A stretch of DNA of 64,000 nucleotides from Pyxidicoccus sp. MSG2. Lineage in GTDB: Bacteria; Myxococcota; Myxococcia; Myxococcales; Myxococcaceae. The first letter of the stretch is position 1; the number at the start of each line of letters is the position of its first letter. This document shows positions 52,622-61,407 of the stretch, in pieces. Under the pieces are notes generated by a model, which saw nothing but the letters and a program-made list of their open reading frames with translations, made no database searches and was not told the origin of the DNA. Position numbers and translations under genes: made by a program. The stretch is taken from positions 3,038,001-3,102,000 of the forward strand of contig NZ_JAPNKC010000001.1 of NCBI RefSeq assembly GCF_026626705.1. The letters run 5' to 3'.

Positions 52622-52824
52622 GCCCGGCCGTGGAGCAAGGCACACGCCATGCCCTACAGGCCAATGAAGTCAGGGGTTTGCGAGGCAGGCCGGGGCACCC
52701 TGCCACCCGCGTCCGGGCGGGCCGGTCAGGGCGGGCGAGCAGCCTCCTGCGCACGTGCGCGCCGCGGCGCACATGACGCGGGGGCCAGGGGCGCGACGCA
52801 CCCGGTGGCCCTCCGCGCGTCGAA

Positions 52825-53862
52825 TCAGTTGCCCTCTTCCTCCTCGGGCTCGGGCGGGGCCTCGGCGCCGGCCTTCTCCTTTTCGGCGCCCTCCGGCTTC
52901 TTGCGCTCGATGCCGAAGGCGTCCAGCGCGTCGGCGATGCCCTGGGGCTTGTCCGCGTCGGGGAGGAAGTCCTCCGGCGGCTGGAGCTTCGGGTCCTGCC
53001 CCAGCTCGCTGATGGCGGACTCGAGCGTCAGGCGCAGCTCGGCGGCCTCGGGCGTCTTCTCCTGGGGCACGCCGATGCGGCCGTCCAGCCGGGCCTTGAG
53101 GACCACGGACGTGTCGGCGTCCACCACCACCTCGCCGTCCAGCGAGCGCGGCACGCGGTGGGCGAAGAAGGCGGCGCGGCGGCGGGTGCTCTCGTCGGCG
53201 TTGCCCCTGGGCTGGAACGTCGTGGGCAGCGCACGGGCGGAGGCGGCTTCCGACGCGGGGCCCAGCGTCACGACGTAGCGCCACGCGGTGCGGCCCTCGT
53301 AGGTGATGGTGCCCTCGGGGGCCAGCTTGAGGCGGCCCTGGAAGAGGCTGTCGAAGTCGCGGATGGCGCCGGTCAGCTCCGTGCGGGTGCGCTCGGCCAT
53401 GCCGCGGTCGCGCAGGCGCTGGCGGAACGGGCCGTAGCGGTTGCGGGCGAACACCTGGCCGCCCACGCGCATGACCTCCAGGCCCTGGTCCCTGGAGTTC
53501 TCCATCACACCGTGGAAGTCACCCGAGACACCGCCGGGGCCGGCGCGAAAGGTGCGCGTCTCGGTGAGCTTCACCGGGTTGGAGTTGGCGGAGGACCACT
53601 CGTAGCTCACGCTGGACTGGAAGCGATGGGGCCCCAGTCGCTCGGTCACCTCGGCGGCGTCCATGCCCAGGATGCGGCGGGCCACCTGGGGGTTGCTGGC
53701 GACATCCTCGGGGGGCAGCTTCTGCTTCGCGGAGGCCACCACCTTCGGCGGGTCCTCCGGGGAGAAGATGCGTGCCTTGGCCGCCTTGTCGACCGGGTCG
53801 GAACAGCCCACGGCGGCCAGCGCCAGGGCGAGGGTGAAGGCGGACTTCTTCAAACGGCTCAC
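52825..53862 (-). CDS. Hypothetical lipoprotein
   Basis: A 345-residue protein with a lipoprotein signal peptide: VSRLKKSAFTLALALAAVGCS, Cys at about residue 20. The GTG start at 53862 has GGAGGAG upstream. The mature protein has no recognised family; it is beta-strand-rich in its middle (SVSYEWSSANSN, GTITYEGRTAWRYVV). The C-terminus is acidic and Pro-rich (EPEEEEGN). Divergent from the DUF2058 gene, 105 bp apart. Confidence 0.65.
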   Translation of the reverse strand: MSRLKKSAFTLALALAAVGCSDPVDKAAKARIFSPEDPPKVVASAKQKLPPEDVASNPQVARRILGMDAAEVTERLGPHRFQSSVSYEWSSANSNPVKLTETRTFRAGPGGVSGDFHGVMENSRDQGLEVMRVGGQVFARNRYGPFRQRLRDRGMAERTRTELTGAIRDFDSLFQGRLKLAPEGTITYEGRTAWRYVVTLGPASEAASARALPTTFQPRGNADESTRRRAAFFAHRVPRSLDGEVVVDADTSVVLKARLDGRIGVPQEKTPEAAELRLTLESAISELGQDPKLQPPEDFLPDADKPQGIADALDAFGIERKKPEGAEKEKAGAEAPPEPEEEEGN

Positions 53863-53967
53863 GACTCCTCCAGAGGGGTACGACAAGGCCGGCAAGTTAC
53901 GTGGGGCATACAGGTGCGGCAAGCAGTGGCTTGCGTGCGGCCGTGCAAGGGATAGAACGCCCAACTC

Positions 53968-54912
53968 ATGCAGAACCTGCGCGACAAGTTGTTGAAGGCG
54001 GGCCTCGTCACCGAGGAACAGACCAAGAAGGTGGAGTCCTCGCCCGGTCAGACGGAAGCCCGACGGTCCCCTCCCCAGGAGGGCGGCCGTCCAGGCGGAA
54101 ACCGTTCGGCCCCTCCACGTGACGAGAACCGGACACACGGAGGTCCTCCGAGCCGCGAGGGCGGTCCCCGTGAAGGCGGTGGTCGTCCTGGCGGCGGTCG
54201 TCCCCCTCCCAGCGGTGGTGGCCGCTTCGGCCCTGGCGGCGGTGGCCGTCCGGGCGGCGGTCGTCCCGGGGGCGGCGGCGGCCGTCCGAGCGGCCCCATC
54301 CCCCGTTTCGGTGGCCCTCCCCAGCAGGGGCGCCCGGGGGCGGCCCCGTCGGAGAAGGCCATCCCCAAGCTGCCGCCGATGCCCGGCTCCAAGGCGTACC
54401 AGCGCGCCGAGTCCAAGAAGCAGGTGGAAATCGACAGGGCACTGAGGGAGCTGGTGCTCGGCGCCCAGGTGCCTGTCGAAGCGGGCGAGACGGCGTTCTA
54501 CTTCATGACCCGCAAGGGCAAGCTGCGCCGGCTGGAGCTGAGCCCGGCACAGGCGAAGCAGCTCGAGGACGGGGAGCTCGGCGTGGTGGAGCGCCCCGAG
54601 CCCGCGCAGATCGAGCACTCGCTGGTGCCCGCGGCGGCGGCGGAGCAGATGTACGCGCTGTCGAAGAAGGCCGTGCGCTTCTTCAACCGCAAGGACGACC
54701 CCGTCGGCTTCATGAACGACGAGGAGCTCAAGGCCCAGCAGGCGTCGGAGGCCGCCGGCACCGCGCCGGAGCTGGCGGATGAGGCCGAGGGTGGCGAAGC
54801 CGCGGAGGGTGCCGAGGGTGAGGGCGCCACCGAGGCGGAGGCCGCTCCCGAAAGTGCCACCGCGGAGTCCTCCGGGCAGACGCCCGAGGGTGGCTCCGAC
54901 ATCGGCGGCTGA
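53968..54912 (+). CDS. DUF2058 family protein with a Gly/Arg/Pro-rich insert
   Basis: A 314-residue protein. It begins MQNLRDKLLKAGLVTEEQTKKVE, and after a long insert continues KKQVEIDRALRELVLG, YFMTRKGKLRRLELS and QAKQLEDGELGVVE, the same order as in the E. coli DUF2058 protein YaiL (nucleoprotein/polynucleotide-associated type). Between the halves lies a roughly 90-residue segment (about 40-130) of repeated GGRPGG and RPPP-like units, resembling an RGG box. The tail is acidic, with Glu/Ala-rich. I infer RNA or DNA binding. The start has no strong ribosome site. Confidence 0.78.
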   Translation: MQNLRDKLLKAGLVTEEQTKKVESSPGQTEARRSPPQEGGRPGGNRSAPPRDENRTHGGPPSREGGPREGGGRPGGGRPPPSGGGRFGPGGGGRPGGGRPGGGGGRPSGPIPRFGGPPQQGRPGAAPSEKAIPKLPPMPGSKAYQRAESKKQVEIDRALRELVLGAQVPVEAGETAFYFMTRKGKLRRLELSPAQAKQLEDGELGVVERPEPAQIEHSLVPAAAAEQMYALSKKAVRFFNRKDDPVGFMNDEELKAQQASEAAGTAPELADEAEGGEAAEGAEGEGATEAEAAPESATAESSGQTPEGGSDIGG

Positions 54913-55054
54913 GCCGTACCTGTCCCCTCCCCTCCCCTGCTCGAATCGGGGAGGGGCCCGTGTCCCGCGTGGGCGCGGGTCTGATGCCTGCCGCCAGTGG
55001 CGTTTCTGGCGCCCCGCAACCCTTCGTGGGCCTCGGGGTTAGCATCGGCACGCC

Positions 55055-55861
55055 ATGGTGGACCCCTACGTCCGATTGCTGCCCGTCATCTTCGTCCTCT
55101 CGGGCCTGGTGAAGGCCGTGCCGCTGACGGTGGGCTTCGCGCTGGGCCGCACGCGGCTGGCCGAGCGCTGGCGGGTGTTCCGGCGGGCCCTGGCCCCGGG
55201 ACAGCTCCGGAGCGAGGCGAAGGCGGCCATCGGCGTCGTGGTGTGCGACGCGCTGCTCGTCACCGCCTTCCGCGTCGCCAACGAGCACCGGCTCGCGCCG
55301 TTCAGCGTGGGCGTGGCGCTGCTCAGCTTCGCGTGGATGTTCGTGGGCTTCGAGGTGTGGTTCTACGTGACGCACCGGCTGCTGCACACGCGCGCGCTGT
55401 ACCGGCTGCACGCGCAGCACCACGTGGCGCAGGTGACGGACCCGCTCACGTCGCTGTCCTTCTCCGTGGTGGAGCGGCTGGTGCTGATGGGCGGCGGCTT
55501 CGGCCTCGTGCTCCTGGCCATGCAGTTCATGCCCGTCACGAAGGTGGGCGTCATGGCATACATCTTCACCAACTACGCCCTCAACGTGTTCGGCCACGGC
55601 AACACGGAGTGGCTGCCCGAGCGCTTCGTGCGCTCCCCGGCCGGGCGCCTCTTCTTCACACCCACGTTCCACGCCCTGCACCACGCGCGCTACCAGGGAC
55701 ACTACGGCCTCTTCACGCCGGTGTTGGACAGGTGGCTGGGCACGGCGTTCGAGGACTACGAGGAGGTCCACGCCCGCGCGCGGGCCGGTGAGGGACTGGA
55801 GCGAATCGGCGAGCGCGTTCGCTCTGCGAAATTGCCCACCGCGCTCGCACCCACCTCCTGA
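55055..55861 (+). CDS. Sterol desaturase/fatty acid hydroxylase family protein
   Basis: A 268-residue membrane protein with four hydrophobic segments. The di-iron histidine boxes are present: HRLLH (107-111), HAQHH (119-123) and HALHH (206-210). It would hydroxylate or desaturate a lipid or carotenoid-type substrate. Myxobacteria make sterols and unusual lipids; the specific substrate cannot be assigned here. Confidence 0.85.
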   Translation: MVDPYVRLLPVIFVLSGLVKAVPLTVGFALGRTRLAERWRVFRRALAPGQLRSEAKAAIGVVVCDALLVTAFRVANEHRLAPFSVGVALLSFAWMFVGFEVWFYVTHRLLHTRALYRLHAQHHVAQVTDPLTSLSFSVVERLVLMGGGFGLVLLAMQFMPVTKVGVMAYIFTNYALNVFGHGNTEWLPERFVRSPAGRLFFTPTFHALHHARYQGHYGLFTPVLDRWLGTAFEDYEEVHARARAGEGLERIGERVRSAKLPTALAPTS

Positions 55862-55918
55862 CCCGGGACTCGTGAGCGTTGATGCCGGAATGATGCTCCG
55901 GCGCTAGGCTCCGGGCCC

Positions 55919-56680
55919 ATGACGACAACCCGCAAGACTGTGGTGGTGACAGGCGCGAGCCGGGGCATCGGCCGTGCCGTGGCGCTGGCCTTCGCTCGCG
56001 AGGGCCATGGAGTCTGGGCCCTGGCACGCTCGGCGGACGCGCTGGCGTCCCTGCGCGCCGAGGGCGGCGAGAACATCCGGCCACACGCGGTGGACGTGGC
56101 GGACGAGGCGGCGCTGCTCGCCATCAGCAAGACCATCCTCGCGGATGGCGCTCCGCGCGTGCTCGTGAACAACGCCGGCATCACCGTGTCCGCGCCGTTG
56201 ACGAAGACGCGCACGGAGGACCTGGCGCGCGTCATGGCCGTCAACGTCACCGCGCCCTTCATCCTCTGCCGCGAGCTGATGCCGGCCATGGCGCAGGCGG
56301 GCGGCGGACGCGTCATCAACATCGGCTCCATGGCGGCGACGCGCGGGGTGAAGTACACGTCGGCGTACTGCGCGTCCAAGCACGCGCTGCTGGGCATGTC
56401 GCGCGCGCTGGCGGTGGAGTACGCGAAGAAGCAGGTGACGGTGAACGTGGTGAACCCGGGCTGGGTGGAGACGGACATGTTCACCAACGCCACCACCGCC
56501 ATCAGCAAGAGCACCGGCCGCACCGATGAGCAGGCGCGCGAGGCGCTCGCGTCCATGAACGCCATGGGCCGCATCATCCAGCCGGAGGAAGTGGCCGCGC
56601 TCTGCGTGTTCCTCGCGTCGGATGCGGCGGGCGGCATCACCGGCGCCGCGTACGCCATCGACGGCGGCGAACAGGGCTGA
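55919..56680 (+). CDS. SDR family oxidoreductase
   Basis: A 253-residue classical short-chain dehydrogenase/reductase. TGASRGIG (11-18) binds NAD(P), NNAG is at 84-87, and the catalytic Ser137, Tyr150 and Lys154 are present (YCASK). It resembles 3-oxoacyl-ACP reductase-type enzymes. The sequence lacks the R-type P-binding residue that would decide cofactor preference by eye. It starts 57 bp after the desaturase-like gene and may be in its operon. Confidence 0.9.
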   Translation: MTTTRKTVVVTGASRGIGRAVALAFAREGHGVWALARSADALASLRAEGGENIRPHAVDVADEAALLAISKTILADGAPRVLVNNAGITVSAPLTKTRTEDLARVMAVNVTAPFILCRELMPAMAQAGGGRVINIGSMAATRGVKYTSAYCASKHALLGMSRALAVEYAKKQVTVNVVNPGWVETDMFTNATTAISKSTGRTDEQAREALASMNAMGRIIQPEEVAALCVFLASDAAGGITGAAYAIDGGEQG

Positions 56681-56814
56681 CACTTCACTCCCAATCCGCC
56701 TGACTGGCTGCCGGGCCGCCACTCGCGGCCGGGCCTGTTGCGCACCGGGCACCTCATCCCCAGTCTCCGCCATCGCCCGACGACAACGGGTGCATCGCGA
56801 TGAGGAGGTAGGGC

Positions 56815-58371
56815 GTGAGGCGGTGGTGGGGTGCGGTGCTGGGCGTGTGTGTATGGGCGGGTTGTTCGGCGGAGCACGGTGGAGGAGCGGTGGAGGCACC
56901 CGCGGGTGAAGTGGCGCCTGCCCCCGAGGCGCCTCCCTCGGAAGCGGGAGACCCGGTGGTGGAGCAGGAGCCTCCCGTCGGTGAGCCTGGGGACGCCGGT
57001 GTGCCGGATGAGCCCACACCGCCTGAGGCATGCTCGGGCCCGGACGGCACGGCGCGGCTGGCGTGGAGCCACGACGCCGCGTGGGACCAGAGCGTGGACT
57101 TCCGCGGGACGATGGACGCGGACGGCCGGACGTACTGGACGGAGTGCGACAGCGCGTACTGGTCGGACAAGGACCCGAGCCAGCTCCAGTGCCACCTCGT
57201 CTCCGCCACGCGCGAGGGCGCCATCCGCTTCCGGCTCCTGCTGCCCCGGAACGGGCTCACCGCCGTGCACGCGGTGGACGCGGAGAAGCTCTACCTGACG
57301 TCCGCGAGCACCACCCTCTCCGCGCAGTCCCTCGAGGATGGCCGCGAGCTGTGGAGCGCCGACCTCGCGAAGCTGCGCACCGAGGACCCGCAGGAAGCCC
57401 GGTCGTTCCTCATCGACTCGGTGTCGCTCGGCTCGCCGTACGTGCTCGCGGTGGTCCGGAATACTTTCGGGGATGAGGACGGGAAGACGCTGCTCGTGGC
57501 GCTGCGCGCGGACACGGGCGCGGTGGCGTGGACGGTGCTGACACCCGCGGTGCGCACGCCCGTGGTGCTGGACGCGGAGGGCAACGTCTACGGCGGCTCC
57601 TTCGATGCCGCAGCCGGGGAGACGACGCTCTTCTCGTACACGCGGGAAGGCCGGCCGCGCTGGCAGGTGCGCCGCGTGGGTGAGCTCCAGCCCTCCTCGG
57701 TGGAGGGCGGCAGGCTCGTGCTGGGCCGCGCCGAGGTGGCGGATGCAGCCACGGGAGCGACCGTTGCCACACTGGCCACCACGACGATGGTTGACGGCTA
57801 TTTCTCGCTCGGCCAATCCAGCTCCGCGTACGGGCGCGTGGCATTCCAGGCCGGGGGCTCGCTCTTCCTCCCGGCCCCGCCGTGCACCGGCGCGGGCTGC
57901 CCGACGGAGCTTCATCCCGGCCGGACGTTCCTCTACGGACTGAGCCCGGAGGACGGCTCGCCGCGCTGGCACCGGGCCGTGGGGGCCTGGCCCATGTCGC
58001 CGCTGCTCACGCAGCGGGACTCGCTGCTCCTCATCGACCGGCCGGCGGCGGAGGGCTGCGAGGAGAGCAACAGCTGCGTGGGCGATGACTCCTCCAGCGA
58101 CTCGTTCCTGCGCGAGCTGGCCGTGGACGATGGGCGGGAACTGGCCGCGTGCGCGCTGCCGGGCAGGGCGCCCTACATCACCCCGCCCGCGCTGCACGAA
58201 GGGCGCGTGGTGCTGGGCGCGTGGACCAACTGGCTCGCGAGCAACGACTGGACGCGACGCATGAGCATCCGCGCCTTCGACTTGTCCGTGTCCACCGGTC
58301 CCGCCACCACGGGCTGGGTGAGTGCGGGCGGCGGCAACTCCCGCTCGGGACAGGCGACGCCACGCCCCTGA
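56815..58371 (+). CDS. Lipoprotein with a PQQ-like beta-propeller
   Basis: A 518-residue protein with a lipoprotein signal peptide (VCVWAGCS, Cys about 17), then a Pro/Glu-rich linker (about 20-75), then a repeated beta-propeller pattern: LSAQSLEDGRELWSADL, LVALRADTGAVAWTV, and LYGLSPEDGSPRWHRAV. Those units resemble PQQ-binding WD-like blades, as in BamB, without a PQQ-type active site. The GTG start at 56815 has GAGGAGG nearby upstream. Probably a periplasmic or outer-membrane scaffold protein. Confidence 0.78.
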   Translation: MRRWWGAVLGVCVWAGCSAEHGGGAVEAPAGEVAPAPEAPPSEAGDPVVEQEPPVGEPGDAGVPDEPTPPEACSGPDGTARLAWSHDAAWDQSVDFRGTMDADGRTYWTECDSAYWSDKDPSQLQCHLVSATREGAIRFRLLLPRNGLTAVHAVDAEKLYLTSASTTLSAQSLEDGRELWSADLAKLRTEDPQEARSFLIDSVSLGSPYVLAVVRNTFGDEDGKTLLVALRADTGAVAWTVLTPAVRTPVVLDAEGNVYGGSFDAAAGETTLFSYTREGRPRWQVRRVGELQPSSVEGGRLVLGRAEVADAATGATVATLATTTMVDGYFSLGQSSSAYGRVAFQAGGSLFLPAPPCTGAGCPTELHPGRTFLYGLSPEDGSPRWHRAVGAWPMSPLLTQRDSLLLIDRPAAEGCEESNSCVGDDSSSDSFLRELAVDDGRELAACALPGRAPYITPPALHEGRVVLGAWTNWLASNDWTRRMSIRAFDLSVSTGPATTGWVSAGGGNSRSGQATPRP

Positions 58372-58490
58372 GCGTGTGACAGCGTCGGGCTCCCGCTCCG
58401 CATGCAGCAAGGGCGCGGCACCACGGCATCGAGCGCGTGGCACCCGCCAGCCCTTCGGTAGGCCCCGGGCCTCGACTACGCTCGCGGGCC

Positions 58491-59540
58491 ATGCGCACGG
58501 AAGAGGCGGATGCGGGCATGCGCTTCACTGTTTCAGCGGGCGGGCTCAGCGCGCTGCTGGCATACGCGCGGGGGCTCGGCATCGAGACACAGGGCATGCT
58601 CGCGAGCGCGGGGCTGGAGGAGGCCTCGCTCTCCGGTCCCGAGGCCCGCGTTCCCCAGGCCGCCTACAACCGGGTCTGGGACCTCGTCGTGGAGGCGTCG
58701 GGCGACGAGGACTTCGGCCTGCACTTCGCCGAGCGACTGGACCTGGACGCCTTCCACGTCATCGGCCACCTCGCCGCCAAGAGCGCCACGGTGCGCGAGG
58801 CCCTCTCCCGCATCGTCGCGTACTCACGCATCCTGCATGACGCGGGACGCGTGGAACTGGAGGCCCACGGCGGCCTCAGGTTCCTGTATCCGGGCTGTCG
58901 GGGCCTGCCGCACACCTGGCCGCGCCACATCGCCGAGTTCTCCACCGCCTCCGCCGTGGTGCTCCTGCGCCGCATCACCGGCCAGCGAGGCTGGACGCCC
59001 ACCGAGGTGCGCTTCCGTCACGCGGAGCCCCGACGGCAGTCCGAGCACCGGCGTCTGCTCGGTGTCAGCCCGCGCTTCGGCCAGCCGGAGACGTTGCTGG
59101 CCTTCCCGCCGGACTTTCTCGACACACCCATCGTCACGCGTGAGCCGGGCGTGGGCAGCTACCTGGAGGCGTACGCGCGAGACGTGCTGTCGCGCCTGCC
59201 CTCCACCGAGGAAGACCTGCCCGCCCGCGTGCGGCACGCCATTGCCCAGCGACTGGGCAACGGTGCGCCTCCGCCCGATGTGGAGGACGTGGCCTCCCAG
59301 CTCGCGCTCGGCGCGCGGACGCTGCAGCGACGGCTGCGCGAGCAGGCCACCACCTACGCGGCGCTGGTGGGTGAGGTGCAACGCGCGTACGCCGAGCGCT
59401 ACCTGGCGGACGCCGGCATGACGGTGGCGGAGGTGGCCTTCCTCACCGGCTTCGCGGACGTGGCCAGCTTCCACCGTGCCTTCCGACGGTGGACGGGGAC
59501 GACGCCTGCCGCCTTCCGGGCCGCGCTCACCCCGCGCTGA
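58491..59540 (+). CDS. AraC-family transcriptional regulator
   Basis: A 349-residue protein. The N-terminal about 190 residues match the arabinose-binding-like domain of this regulator type (QAAYNRVWDLVVEA, FGLHFAERL). The C-terminal helix-turn-helix region (about 265-345) includes VEDVASQLALGARTLQRRLRE and the second helix pair VAEVAFLTGFADVASFHRAFRRWTGTTPAAFR, the AraC signature. Its targets are not clear; it is followed by the palindromic repeat array. Confidence 0.9.
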   Translation: MRTEEADAGMRFTVSAGGLSALLAYARGLGIETQGMLASAGLEEASLSGPEARVPQAAYNRVWDLVVEASGDEDFGLHFAERLDLDAFHVIGHLAAKSATVREALSRIVAYSRILHDAGRVELEAHGGLRFLYPGCRGLPHTWPRHIAEFSTASAVVLLRRITGQRGWTPTEVRFRHAEPRRQSEHRRLLGVSPRFGQPETLLAFPPDFLDTPIVTREPGVGSYLEAYARDVLSRLPSTEEDLPARVRHAIAQRLGNGAPPPDVEDVASQLALGARTLQRRLREQATTYAALVGEVQRAYAERYLADAGMTVAEVAFLTGFADVASFHRAFRRWTGTTPAAFRAALTPR

Positions 59541-60020
59541 TTCGAGACACGGGAAGACACGGCCCCCTTCCGAACGGCGGCCACGTGGAAGGAACGTTCC
59601 TTCCAGCCGCGCCGGCCGCCGGGAGGTGGGCGTCACGTCCGTTCCATGCAGGTCCCCTGCGTACTGAGGAATCGCGCTGGCCCGCGCTGTCGCGACCGGC
59701 CACGTGGAAGGAACGTTCCTTCCAGCCGTGCCGGCCGCCGGAAGGGGACGTCACGTCCATTCCCCGCAGGCCCCCCTGCGCAGTGAAGGAGCCGCGCTGT
59801 CGCGACCGGCCACGTGGAAGGAACGTTCCTTCCAGCCATGCCGGCCGCCGGGAGAGGGGCGTCTCGTCCGTTCCATGCAGGCCCCCCTGCGCCCTGAAGG
59901 AGCCGCGCTGTCGCGCACGAGCAAGGGATTGTCGCGACCGGCCACTGTGGCGGAGGCCTCCCCTCCGTAGCCTGGGTTCCAGGTGATTCGTTCCGCGCAC
60001 GGCGCGGCGGGGAGGCAACC
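59541..60020. other. Intergenic region holding a palindromic repeat array
   Basis: A 480-bp region between the AraC gene and a small barrel gene, both on the plus strand. It has no credible gene. It is filled mainly by the three-copy array 59578-59940; the last 80 bp before the next start codon has no recognisable promoter. Confidence 0.7.
59578..59940. repeat. Three-copy direct repeat with a perfect 20-bp palindrome in each copy
   Basis: Copies begin CGGCCACGTGG at 59578, 59697 and 59807, so the spacing is 119 and 110 bases. A fourth truncated copy begins at 59939 and diverges after seven bases. The perfect palindrome TGGAAGGAACGTTCCTTCCA is at 59586-59605, 59705-59724 and 59815-59834, preceded each time by CACG. 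Further downstream similarity includes GCCGGCCGCCGG and GCAGG.CCCCTGCG blocks. The same core is found at 28.0-28.2 kb. Confidence 0.88.
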
Positions 60021-60506
60021 ATGAACACGGCACGGGTGGCTGCACTGTTGGGAGCGCTGGGAGTCGCGGGCATGGCCCGAGCAGAAGAGCCGCCCGGCAC
60101 CACGGACCACGAGGTGCTACTCCACGGCTGGCGCTCGCCCTCCATCGGAGTGGAGTACCGACGGGGCTTCCTCGGTGTCCATGCGGGGCTGTACCCCACC
60201 GTCATCTCGCACGACGCACGCGGCGGCACGGAGACCACGTGGTTCGCGAAGGCGGGGCTCACGGGCTACTTCCTCCCGCTGCGCCTCACGTCCGAGCGCG
60301 CCTCCACACTCTTCGTCTCCATTGCATATCTGCGCGGGCTGAACCGCGGCTGGGACGATGCGCTCTTCCTGGAGACGGGCTTCCGCTGGGCGGTGTGGAA
60401 GGGCCTGGACCTGCGCCTGGGCGCGGGCCCGCTGCTCGCCCCAGGCCAGTCACCCCGCGTCAACCCGACTCCCGGCGTGAGCTGGAGCTTTCCGCTGCCC
60501 GGGTGA
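60021..60506 (+). CDS. Small exported hypothetical protein, beta-barrel-like
   Basis: A 161-residue protein with a signal peptide (MNTARVAALLGALGVAGMARA). The mature part is strand-rich (SIGVEYRRGFLGVHAGLYP, TTWFAKAGLTGYFLP) and ends GVSWSFPLPG, similar in outline to small outer-membrane proteins. No family was recognised. It lies after the palindromic repeat array. Confidence 0.6.
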   Translation: MNTARVAALLGALGVAGMARAEEPPGTTDHEVLLHGWRSPSIGVEYRRGFLGVHAGLYPTVISHDARGGTETTWFAKAGLTGYFLPLRLTSERASTLFVSIAYLRGLNRGWDDALFLETGFRWAVWKGLDLRLGAGPLLAPGQSPRVNPTPGVSWSFPLPG

Positions 60507-60537
60507 GCGGGCCATTCGCTTCGAGGAGAGACGACAC

Positions 60538-61305
60538 ATGCGTGCTGAACGTTTCGTGGGCTGGGTGATGCTGCTGTTCCCGCTGGCGGTGAACGTGCCC
60601 TTCGGGCTGCTCGCCACGCGCTTCGACTACCCGGACGTGCTGCGCCAGCCCGCGGCGCACGTCCTCACGCGGTTCGCCGAGGGCGGTACTTCCCTGGTGT
60701 GGACCTGGTACGCGTACGCGCTGCTGGTGGTGCCGTACCTCGCCGCGGTGGCGCTACTGCCCCGCGTGCTGAAGGCAGAAGACACAGCACGCCCGCTGCT
60801 CCGTGTGGCGACGGTGCTCGGGGTGCTGTCGTGCGCGGTGCAGCTGCTCGGACTCCTGCGCTGGACGTTCGTGGTGCCGGCCCTCGCGTCCGCGTACGTG
60901 GCCCCGGGCACGGACGAGGCCATGCGGCGTGCGCTGGAGGTGGCCTTCACGCTGCAACACCAGCTCTTCGGGGTGATGCTGGGCGAGCACGTGGGCCAGC
61001 TCTTCCTCGCAGGCTGGACGGCCGGGACGTGCGTGGCGTGGGTGCGCGAGGGACGGGGCCGGTGGGTGGCGGGCCTGGGAGTCGCCTCCGCGCTCCTGTT
61101 CATCGTGGGACTGGTGGATGGGCTGGCCACGGTGCTGCCGCTGTCACCCGGCCCGCTGGCCCAGGCACCGGTGGTGGCCTTCGGGCTGTGGTGCCTGTGG
61201 TCACTGACCATGGGCGTCCAGCTCCTGCGAAGCGGACCAGACGCACGCACCACACGGACGCGCCCCGCGCCGGGCCCATCGGCCCACGCCGCTCACGCTC
61301 GCTAG
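60538..61305 (+). CDS. DUF4386-like membrane protein
   Basis: A 255-residue protein with about six or seven transmembrane helices and a basic, Pro-rich C-terminal tail. The sequence pattern (NVPFGLLATRFDYPDVLRQPAAHVL; TLQHQLFGVMLGEHVGQLF) resembles DUF4386, whose function is unknown. It starts 31 bp after the upstream small gene and may form an operon with it. Confidence 0.65.
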   Translation: MRAERFVGWVMLLFPLAVNVPFGLLATRFDYPDVLRQPAAHVLTRFAEGGTSLVWTWYAYALLVVPYLAAVALLPRVLKAEDTARPLLRVATVLGVLSCAVQLLGLLRWTFVVPALASAYVAPGTDEAMRRALEVAFTLQHQLFGVMLGEHVGQLFLAGWTAGTCVAWVREGRGRWVAGLGVASALLFIVGLVDGLATVLPLSPGPLAQAPVVAFGLWCLWSLTMGVQLLRSGPDARTTRTRPAPGPSAHAAHAR

Positions 61306-61407
61306 CACACGCGGGCACGCGGCCTGACGCGCCCCGCACCGGGCCCACCAGCGACCCACGTCGGCGAGGCCCGAGAGCACGGCGCGAGCACGCGGAAGAC
61401 GCACTGC

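Noticed and set aside
59578..59940. CRISPR array or coding repeats
   Set aside because: Spacing is irregular at 110-119 bases, spacers resemble each other, and no cas genes are present. Frames through it give only repeat-derived peptides in both directions.
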